From Desulfobacteraceae bacterium (lineage in GTDB: Bacteria > Desulfobacterota > Desulfobacteria > Desulfobacterales > Desulfosalsimonadaceae): a stretch of 6,774 bases of DNA. How positions within the stretch are numbered: the first letter of the stretch is position 1; each line of letters opens with the position of its first letter. A program made the position numbers and the translations under genes. Positions 1-5,142 of the stretch are shown here, piece by piece. The notes beneath the pieces are model-generated. The model ran no database searches and was not told the DNA's origin. It was given only the letters and a program-made list of their open reading frames with translations. The DNA lies in NCBI GenBank assembly GCA_003551985.1, contig PUOB01000150.1, forward strand, positions 1 to 6,774, read 5' to 3'.

Positions 1-6
1 CTTTTG

Positions 7-130
7 GACGGCAAAGTAAAAAGTTCAAGATCAAGGCTTGCGCAATTTCGAAGAATACAGCGTACTTAGCGTACGTGAAATTCTGAGAAATTGCGCGTAA
101 CGCAGATATTGGACTTTTTACGAAGCCGTC
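7..130. repeat. Long imperfect palindrome (REP/MITE-like intergenic element)
   Basis: The left arm (7-65) and the reverse complement of the right arm (71-130) align over about 60 bp with roughly 70% identity, around a 5-nt centre (66-70). Perfectly matching blocks are gacggc (7-12 with 125-130), gtaaaaagt, gcgcaatttc, agaat and cgtac (61-65 with 71-75). Transcribed, it would fold into one long hairpin with internal bulges. No ORF lies inside. Similar intergenic palindromes are common in Desulfobacterota genomes, as far as I recall. The left boundary is near the window edge, but sequence outside 7 and 130 does not continue the symmetry, so the element seems complete. Confidence 0.8.
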
Positions 131-323
131 ATATTTGGTGGCCATACGAAAACCAGGATTCTACATCTACCCATATTGCATTGGCGAGTCAAGCAGGAAT
201 ATGAACAGTTTTTGCGTTTCACTGTTGAATTGTGCATTCAAAAATGGGTATTATGAGGATCATACGCTTGGGGCGGAACCATAAAAAACCCGCCAAAAAA
301 AGAACAATTCGGGGTGGAGGCTG
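131..323 (+). other. Leader/intergenic region upstream of the amidase gene
   Basis: No gene is visible between the palindrome and the amidase start. The stretch holds the promoter candidate at 225-254. It also has a weak 5-bp hairpin (272-276 with 290-294) in the presumed 5' leader, which is too short to call a terminator or riboswitch. A ribosome binding site GGAGG lies at 316-320. Confidence 0.5.
225..254 (+). promoter_or_regulatory. Candidate sigma70 promoter for the amidase-phosphorylase operon
   Basis: The -35 candidate TTGAAT (225-230) matches 4 of 6 consensus bases. The -10 candidate TATTAT (249-254) matches 5 of 6. They are separated by 18 bp. Transcription would begin near 261, giving a leader of about 60 nt before the ATG at 324. 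Found by eye only. Confidence 0.4.
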
Positions 324-1943
324 ATGAAAGCAATTCTCAAAATCACGAAAACATTTGTTTTAACCCATTTGGCTGTTTTTGCCGTTATCATCGCTGCAAT
401 CATGGTTGCCGGATGCCAGACGACCCCGCCGCCGAAGCCATACTCGGCCCCACCCGACGTCACGCAGCAAAGCGGCTGGCCCTACGTGTTTATTTCAGCC
501 TCGGAGATGGCCGAGGCGATAAAAAACAGGGACATTTCCTCCCAAGAGCTGGTAGAGCTTCACCTGGCGCATATTTATCTGCACAATCCAGAGCTGAATG
601 CGATTGTCACCCTTGATGCGGACAAGGCCCTGAAGCGCGCCGCAGAGGCGGATGAAGCCCTTGAAAAGGGCGAAATATGGGGGCCGCTGCACGGGGTGCC
701 GGTCACCATTAAGGATCATTTCGCGGTCCGGAATATGCTGACCACCAATGCATACCCGGACACGGCCGAACAGGTGACGCTTTTCGACGCAACGATCGTT
801 GAGCGAATGAAAGACGCCGGCGCCGTCATTCTCGGAAAAACCAACATGCCCGTATTGGCCATGGACTTTCAAACGGACAATCCCCTTTTCGGAAAAACCG
901 TCAACCCATGGGATACCGACCGTACGCCCGGCGGCAGCGGGGGCGGCGGGGGCGCGGCCGTTGCCGCCGGCCTTTCCCCCATTGACATCGGCAGTGATAT
1001 CGGGGGATCGCTCCGAATACCCGCACATTTTACGGGAACATACAGCTTCAAGCCAACCGAAAACACGGTTTCGAACCATGGCAGTTTTCCGGGCCTTATC
1101 GATCCGGAAAAACGACGCATTCGGCATATGTCGTCAATAGGGCCGATTGCCAGGTCCATCGGGGATCTTCGGCTGGCCTTCGAAATCATCTCCGGCCCGG
1201 ACGGAAAAGATCCATTGGTAACGCCGGTCAAAAATGACAAAAATGACGAACAATCGATTGATTCGCTGCGCATCGCATGGTCGAACAAGTTTGGCGATGT
1301 TTCGGTTGGCGAAGATACGCGCGATGTGATGCGGGAATTTATCAATTCCCTAACGGATGCCGGGGCAACGGTGGTCAGGGCCAACCCCGACATTCATTTC
1401 GATAGCGCGTGGACCACATGGGGCGAAATGTTCGATATGCAGATCATGGCCGGCCAACCCGGATATTTGCGCCTTTATTCCTTTGTGACCGGCTGGTCGT
1501 ATCGTTATCAGACCCCCCTTCACCAGATGGTCTATCCCTATTCAACGGAAAAGCATGTTCAAATTCTAACGAAAAGGGACCATATCGTCGCCGCCTTTGA
1601 CCGATTCATGTCCGACTGGGACGTTTTTATATGCCCGGTGGCAACCCGACATGCCATGGAACATCACCCGCCGGATGCCGTTCGCATGAATATGCCCATA
1701 TACATTCGACCCGTCATGGTTGACGACCATGAACTGAACTATCATACGGCCATGGCGGCTTATGCCGTGCCGTTCAATCTGACGGGACATCCCGTGGTGA
1801 CCATACCGGCAGGCCTTACGCCGGAGGGCATGCCGGTCGGTCTGCAAATCGTCGGCAAGCGCTGGGATGATTACGAATTGCTCCAAATTGCGAAGATAAT
1901 CGATGAGATCATTGACGCCCATAGAATTCCGGAAGGGTATTGA
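324..1943 (+). CDS. Amidase-signature family lipoprotein (539 aa)
   Basis: This is a predicted serine amidohydrolase of the amidase-signature family, which cleaves carboxamide bonds with a Ser-cisSer-Lys triad. Visible elements in order are a basic/hydrophobic signal peptide (1-27), lipobox VAGC with lipidated Cys31 followed by Gln32, and a Pro-rich linker (35-44). The catalytic Lys130 sits in HGVPVTIKD, the cis-Ser205 in TPGGSGGG, and the nucleophile Ser229 in GSDIGGSLRIPA. The Ser205-Ser229 spacing of 24 equals that in FAAH and malonamidase E2. The family's SIGPIARS (271-278) and C-terminal GHPVVTIPAG (488-497) and MPVGLQIVG (503-511) blocks are present. Gln after the Cys favours outer-membrane sorting. 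The usual GGSSGG motif has Gly in place of its second Ser. The start is the ATG with GGAGG only 3 nt upstream. The phosphorylase gene follows after 21 bp. The substrate cannot be read from sequence. A GatA role is unlikely given the lipobox and the absence of gatB/gatC. Confidence 0.92.
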   Translation: MKAILKITKTFVLTHLAVFAVIIAAIMVAGCQTTPPPKPYSAPPDVTQQSGWPYVFISASEMAEAIKNRDISSQELVELHLAHIYLHNPELNAIVTLDADKALKRAAEADEALEKGEIWGPLHGVPVTIKDHFAVRNMLTTNAYPDTAEQVTLFDATIVERMKDAGAVILGKTNMPVLAMDFQTDNPLFGKTVNPWDTDRTPGGSGGGGGAAVAAGLSPIDIGSDIGGSLRIPAHFTGTYSFKPTENTVSNHGSFPGLIDPEKRRIRHMSSIGPIARSIGDLRLAFEIISGPDGKDPLVTPVKNDKNDEQSIDSLRIAWSNKFGDVSVGEDTRDVMREFINSLTDAGATVVRANPDIHFDSAWTTWGEMFDMQIMAGQPGYLRLYSFVTGWSYRYQTPLHQMVYPYSTEKHVQILTKRDHIVAAFDRFMSDWDVFICPVATRHAMEHHPPDAVRMNMPIYIRPVMVDDHELNYHTAMAAYAVPFNLTGHPVVTIPAGLTPEGMPVGLQIVGKRWDDYELLQIAKIIDEIIDAHRIPEGY

Positions 1944-1964
1944 TAAGGCGATACAAGCAGCGCC

Positions 1965-4481
1965 ATGACACGCCACAACCCCAAAAACAGCCGCTGGCAG
2001 CCCCTCGATGAAGAGATCCTGGACGACATCGACGACCTGTTTGCGGAGATTTTCCCCGAACCCGACTACGGCCGCCTGGCCGAGGACATTGCGGATTACT
2101 GGATCGAACGCCTGGAGCACGTGTGGGCGAACAAGCCGGACAGCATTAAACAGCGGGATCTTGCCTACCGTCCGGACGATCCGCTTTCCCGCATCGCCCC
2201 TAAGACCGTGGTCATCGCTTACCCGGACAGCGTACAAAAGGACAGCGTACAAACGGACAGCGCAAGCAATGACGACGAACCGTCTCTTGAAACCCTCGAA
2301 CGGTTCCTGGACCGGCATTTCCCATCCGTTTCCGGCCTGCACATTCTGCCGGCATGCCGCATCGTTGCAGACCGGTTCAACGACGGCTACTTTTCCCAGG
2401 TAAAACGAGATGACATTCATGAGCGCTTCGGCACCAATGAAACGTTTTCACGCATGGTGGAAAAATATTTCTCCATGGCCGATTTTGTGCTTAACCATGT
2501 CGATATTGAAAACCCCACTTTCAGGGCCTTTCTTAACGGCGACGATGAAGCCGGCAATTGCTTTTACGCGTTTCCCGAAAGACGGTATCAGCAGCTCAAG
2601 GCATCCGGCGCCTTTGACAATATTTTTCGTCCCCGCCCCTTCCCGCTGTTCACGATATTCAGACGAACACCGGCGGATGACCTCTTCCGGGAGATGGATG
2701 CTGAACAGCGGTGCGGGGCTGTCAATGACATACTGGCCCCTGATTTCCTGGAACCGGAAATCATCGGGCTTTTTTCGGTTTTTGAAAAAATACAAAACGA
2801 TCAGGTGCTCCTGGACGACGATTACGCCCAAATAACCGGGTTCAGGGGCTATCTTGAAAAAAACGGCACCCCTTTGGAAAACCTTTTCCGCCTTTCTCAA
2901 ACCCAGGAAAGCACGAATCCGCCCTATATTTTCAAAAAAGAAATCGAAACCCGGGCAGACCTGCTCGAATCCATCGGTTATCCAACGGATGCGGCACAGC
3001 GCATTGCCCGTGTCTGCGAATACTACGACCATTCTGTTTTCGGCGAACAGGTGCGCGTGATGACCACCTTTTCGCACGTTCAGGTAGACGTGAACACCTC
3101 GACCTTCGAAGGCCTGAAAATGCTTGCGGATGATTTCTCCTGGTACCTGGGCCTTGACATCAATATGCTCCGGCTCGATGCCGCAAACTATGCCTTCAAA
3201 AAATTTCACACGTCATGCTTCGGCCTGCCGGAAGTAAAAAAACTTATGCAGATCATGCACTTGTCCATGGACTGCGTCTCTCCCCGGATCGTTGCGAATC
3301 TCGAGGTCAATGACCGGTTGAGCGTTGTTTTGTCGCAGATGGCGGACGAGGACGCGGCGCCTTCCATGATGTACGATTTTCACCTCCCCTGCATGCTTCC
3401 CGTGGTTTTCAATACGAATGACGCCCGTATCCTGGACCGGATATTCGAATTGATCAATCGCTACGATCTCCCCCGCCAATCCATCCGTTTCAGCCTGGCT
3501 GAAAGCCATGACGGCAAATCCGTCCGGGGCAGCATGGATCTTTTGCGGCTTTCCGAACGGTATATGCTCACGGAGACAATTTTGGCCAACGGGGGCCGCA
3601 TCAAGTACAAGTCGGTTCCCGTCGGCAAATGCAGTGCGCTTGAATTCAGGGAGATATGCGAAGAGTCGGGGATTGATTTCAGCGATGCCGCCGGCCGGCT
3701 GTTTGAAAAGACGCCGGAGACGCCGGTCGATGAGCTGGTGTTGAAAAGGGACATTGAAAAAACCGGGGACATCCTTGACGCCCTCGGCATCGATCCCGGT
3801 GCAGCCGAAAAAAACGGCGCCATCCTGTTTTTTGCAGACAAGGTCTTAAACGGACGCGAACCCTACGAATTGTGCTGCGCCACCATAGACAGCATGGTTC
3901 GACTGAACGATGAAAAACTGGCGGCAAAGCGGTTTCTTGGGTTTTATACCCTTGCCTTTGCCCTGATGGGAAGAAATGTCAAATCGATATATTTCAACGA
4001 CCTGCCGGGACTTCCAAACGACTCTGGCCGCATGAAAAAAACCGGGGAATACAGGGATATCAAACGGACCAAATCCGGCTTTACCCAGCTGGCGAACCAG
4101 ATATCCGGCGAAACAGGCATACGTTCAACCATCGCACGGGGCATTAAAGCGCTCATTGAAATGGTGGACAACGACAAGTCGCTGCACCCCGGGGGAAATG
4201 AAGCGGAAACGATTTTTTCGGGAAACCCCGCGGTGGCGGTGGTCCACAATCACTGCCACACCTCCCGCAGCCTTGCGATTGTCAACACGTCGCCTGAACA
4301 ACAGGACATAAGCGCCGATATTGCCTCCGCCATTACGAGCGCACCGGACAGTTGGACGGACCGTCTCGAACAAGGCACTTTCCGGCTTAGCGGCGGCATC
4401 CTTTCAACAACGCTTTCCCCTTACGGGCGCCTTTGGCTTTTCCCATCGGCCGGTGCCTCCGCTTCCGGTGCATCCACTTGA
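1965..4481 (+). CDS. GH13_18 sucrose-phosphorylase-like sugar phosphorylase with two insertions (838 aa)
   Basis: Predicted cytoplasmic glycoside phosphorylase of GH13 subfamily 18, whose known members use phosphate to cleave sucrose, sucrose-6'-phosphate, glucosylglycerol or glucosylglycerate, releasing glucose-1-phosphate. No signal peptide is seen. An N-terminal helical extension (1-79) precedes the barrel. Family landmarks are LHILP (125-129), region I DFVLNH (173-178), FRPRPFPLFT (221-230), MLRLD with nucleophile Asp405, HTSCF (415-419), NLEV with acid/base Glu447, SHDG with stabiliser Asp516, PYEL (633-636), and GLPND (682-686) ahead of the small beta domain. At 838 aa it exceeds the roughly 480-640 aa I expect for the family. 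The excess lies in insertions at about 234-361 and 555-630. It begins 21 bp after the amidase stop, so co-transcription is likely. The ribosome binding site is weak (AAGG about 15 nt from the ATG), suggesting coupled translation. Acceptor specificity cannot be assigned. Confidence 0.88.
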   Translation: MTRHNPKNSRWQPLDEEILDDIDDLFAEIFPEPDYGRLAEDIADYWIERLEHVWANKPDSIKQRDLAYRPDDPLSRIAPKTVVIAYPDSVQKDSVQTDSASNDDEPSLETLERFLDRHFPSVSGLHILPACRIVADRFNDGYFSQVKRDDIHERFGTNETFSRMVEKYFSMADFVLNHVDIENPTFRAFLNGDDEAGNCFYAFPERRYQQLKASGAFDNIFRPRPFPLFTIFRRTPADDLFREMDAEQRCGAVNDILAPDFLEPEIIGLFSVFEKIQNDQVLLDDDYAQITGFRGYLEKNGTPLENLFRLSQTQESTNPPYIFKKEIETRADLLESIGYPTDAAQRIARVCEYYDHSVFGEQVRVMTTFSHVQVDVNTSTFEGLKMLADDFSWYLGLDINMLRLDAANYAFKKFHTSCFGLPEVKKLMQIMHLSMDCVSPRIVANLEVNDRLSVVLSQMADEDAAPSMMYDFHLPCMLPVVFNTNDARILDRIFELINRYDLPRQSIRFSLAESHDGKSVRGSMDLLRLSERYMLTETILANGGRIKYKSVPVGKCSALEFREICEESGIDFSDAAGRLFEKTPETPVDELVLKRDIEKTGDILDALGIDPGAAEKNGAILFFADKVLNGREPYELCCATIDSMVRLNDEKLAAKRFLGFYTLAFALMGRNVKSIYFNDLPGLPNDSGRMKKTGEYRDIKRTKSGFTQLANQISGETGIRSTIARGIKALIEMVDNDKSLHPGGNEAETIFSGNPAVAVVHNHCHTSRSLAIVNTSPEQQDISADIASAITSAPDSWTDRLEQGTFRLSGGILSTTLSPYGRLWLFPSAGASASGAST
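2226..2267 (+). repeat. In-frame 15-bp tandem repeat in the phosphorylase linker
   Basis: The unit gacagcgtacaaaag (2226-2240) is followed by gacagcgtacaaacg (2241-2255) and a degenerate third copy gacagcgcaagc (2256-2267). It encodes DSVQK-DSVQT-DSAS at residues 88-101. This lies just after the first predicted barrel strand (KTVVIAYP, 80-87), in a position where GH13_18 relatives have a variable loop. Confidence 0.85.
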
Positions 4482-4488
4482 TGGGACC

Positions 4489-4529
4489 ATCGAAATCGAA
4501 ATCGGGATCGGGATCGAAATCGTTTTTTT
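4489..4529 (+). repeat. ATCGRR hexamer tract ending in T7
   Basis: Six-base units follow directly: atcgaa (4489-4494), atcgaa, atcggg, atcggg, atcgaa (4513-4518), a partial atcg (4519-4522), then seven T (4523-4529). The tract fills most of the 78-bp gap between the convergent phosphorylase gene and the small membrane ORF. It does not form a stable stem, so it is not a convincing intrinsic terminator despite the T-run. Confidence 0.75.
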
Positions 4530-4534
4530 CAAAT
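4518..4534 (+). repeat. Inverted 17-bp motif, left copy
   Basis: The sequence aatcgtttttttcaaat matches the reverse complement of 4938-4954 (aatcggttttttcaaat) at 16 of 17 positions. Both copies are attached to six-base repeat tracts. Together they bracket the minus-strand ORF 4560-4862. Confidence 0.7.
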
Positions 4535-4559
4535 CCATAGACCGCGGCATCTTCACTTT

Positions 4560-4862
4560 CTATGGGGCCTTGTCTCCAAGGACCAGCTTTTTAATCATCC
4601 GGGTAATCAGCCTGGCAGGCAGCCCGCCGGCGGCGAACCCGATGCCGGCGACCATGATGTAGAGCAGCACGCGCCCGAAAACCTCCGTATCCGGCTCATA
4701 CGTGTAAGGCGCGACAAGGAAGGAAAAAACAATTGCGATCATGATGCGCCATGTATCTTGTGAAAAAAGGATATAAAAAAATATGTAGTTTGCTGTTATG
4801 GGTCTTTTTGCCAAAACGTCTCCTGTAATCGTTACCGGAAAAAATGTTTCGAATGTTTCCAA
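4560..4862 (-). CDS. Small hypothetical membrane protein (100 aa, or 84 aa from an internal TTG)
   Basis: I do not recognise this protein. It has two clear hydrophobic segments (about 40-52, IMIAIVFSFLVAP, and 65-80, VLLYIMVAGIGFAAGG) and a weaker one at 25-33. A short acidic loop (TYEPDTE) joins the two, and the tail is basic (RLITRMIKK), suggesting a helical hairpin in the inner membrane with both ends cytoplasmic. No ATG is available. The longest form starts at TTG 4862-4860 with GAGGAG only 3 nt upstream. An internal TTG at 4814-4812 has AGGAG (4820-4824) at a better 5-nt spacing and would give 84 aa. The gene is convergent with the phosphorylase, follows the CHI-OmpA gene by 280 bp on the same strand, and may have its own promoter. 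It lies between two inverted repeat motifs. Coding status rests mainly on the hydrophobic pattern and the ribosome binding sites. Confidence 0.55.
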   Translation of the reverse strand: METFETFFPVTITGDVLAKRPITANYIFFYILFSQDTWRIMIAIVFSFLVAPYTYEPDTEVFGRVLLYIMVAGIGFAAGGLPARLITRMIKKLVLGDKAP

Positions 4863-4889
4863 GTACTCCTCGGGTTTTTGTTGATCACA

Positions 4890-4918
4890 TTTTTAATGCA
4901 TACCTGACGGATTGGCAA
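4890..4918 (-). promoter_or_regulatory. Candidate minus-strand promoter for the small membrane protein
   Basis: Read on the minus strand, TTGCCA (4918-4913, 5 of 6 consensus) is followed by 17 bp and TAAAAA (4895-4890, 4 of 6). Transcription would start about 20 bp before the first TTG start codon. The -35 overlaps the -35 of the plus-strand candidate promoter at 4912-4940, so the two would compete. Confidence 0.3.
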
Positions 4919-4940
4919 GGATATTTGAAAAAACTGTATT
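4912..4940 (+). promoter_or_regulatory. Candidate plus-strand promoter upstream of an orphan terminator
   Basis: TTGGCA (4912-4917, 5 of 6 consensus), a 17-bp spacer and TGTATT (4935-4940, 4 of 6). Transcription from about 4947 would run through the hexamer tract to the intrinsic terminator at 5060-5097. Confidence 0.3.
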
Positions 4941-4949
4941 TGAAAAAAC
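4922..4949. repeat. 13-bp direct repeat, two copies
   Basis: tatttgaaaaaac occurs at 4922-4934 and again at 4937-4949, separated by tg (period 15). The second copy overlaps the right copy of the 17-bp inverted motif, so the first is a truncated extra copy of that motif's T-run/CAAAT portion. Confidence 0.85.
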
Positions 4950-4954
4950 CGATT
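4938..4954 (-). repeat. Inverted 17-bp motif, right copy
   Basis: The reverse complement (aatcggttttttcaaat) matches 4518-4534 at 16 of 17 positions. As in the left copy, the AATCG end joins a hexamer tract (4951-4986) and the CAAAT end points toward the ORF at 4560-4862, as the left copy's does. This gives an inverted pair around that ORF. Confidence 0.7.
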
Positions 4955-4986
4955 ACGATTACGAATACGACAACGACAACGAGCAG
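4951..4986. repeat. GANNAC hexamer tract
   Basis: Consecutive six-base units are gattac, gattac, gaatac, gacaac, gacaac and a degenerate gagcag. The tract is non-coding. It mirrors the ATCG-type hexamer tract at 4489-4522, since on the minus strand its inner units read gtaatc and join the same T-run/CAAAT motif. Confidence 0.75.
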
Positions 4987-5059
4987 CTTGTGATAGCGTG
5001 GCAGGAGCAAGGTCATAGGATGTGCTGACGAAGGAAGCGCATCGATGGACTGGAGAGGA

Positions 5060-5097
5060 CCGGGGTCCCTTGCTTACACAACGGGACCCCGGTTTTT
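5060..5097 (+). terminator. Strong intrinsic terminator (plus-strand orientation)
   Basis: ccggggtccc (5060-5069) pairs perfectly with gggaccccgg (5083-5092), and A5059-T5093 adds one more pair. The loop is about 13 nt. Five T follow at 5093-5097. The T-run is on the plus strand only. Read from the minus strand, the hairpin is followed by cctctcc, so it would be a poor terminator for the CHI-OmpA gene that ends 50 bp away. No plus-strand gene ends nearby; the nearest is the phosphorylase, at 4481. Confidence 0.8.
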
Positions 5098-5142
5098 ATG
5101 ATCGGTTCAGTGTATCTCGAAATGTTTGTTTTTGCCTGGTTC

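Larger units (their letters stand above)
4947..5097 (+). ncRNA. Possible ~150-nt small RNA ending at an orphan terminator
   Basis: A plus-strand promoter candidate (4912-4940) and a strong intrinsic terminator (5060-5097) delimit about 150 nt with no convincing ORF. An 18-codon frame (5045-5101, ATG after GAAGGA) exists but runs through the terminator stem, so it is probably accidental. This is inferred from signal placement only. No known RNA family was recognised. Confidence 0.2.

Noticed and set aside
272..294. GGCGG...CCGCC hairpin upstream of the amidase as terminator or riboswitch
   Set aside because: The stem is only 5 bp with a 13-nt A-rich loop, and the downstream run is A rather than T.
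324..1943. Assignment of the amidase as GatA of the tRNA-dependent amidotransferase
   Set aside because: A lipobox signal sequence places it outside the cytoplasm, and no gatB or gatC lies nearby.
1566..2420. 284-codon open frame on the minus strand across the amidase/phosphorylase junction
   Set aside because: It is antisense to two well-supported genes, crosses their boundary, and its translation shows no recognisable domain. It is best explained as a shadow frame.
2448..3209. 253-codon minus-strand open frame inside the phosphorylase gene
   Set aside because: It lies wholly opposite a frame with intact GH13 motifs, and no family resemblance was seen.
4523..4529. T7 run after the hexamer tract as terminator of the phosphorylase operon
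   Set aside because: The sequence before it has only a 4-bp hairpin with a 4-nt loop (4481-4492 area) and no GC-rich stem adjacent to the T-run.
5060..5097. The same hairpin as a bidirectional terminator serving the CHI-OmpA gene
   Set aside because: On the minus strand the stem is followed by cctctcc rather than T, so intrinsic termination in that direction would be weak. It cannot be fully excluded.
5045..5101. 18-codon frame (ATG after GAAGGA) running through the terminator hairpin, as in a leader peptide
   Set aside because: Its stop lies past the T-run, so it would not be fully transcribed if the terminator works. No amino-acid bias typical of attenuation leaders is seen.
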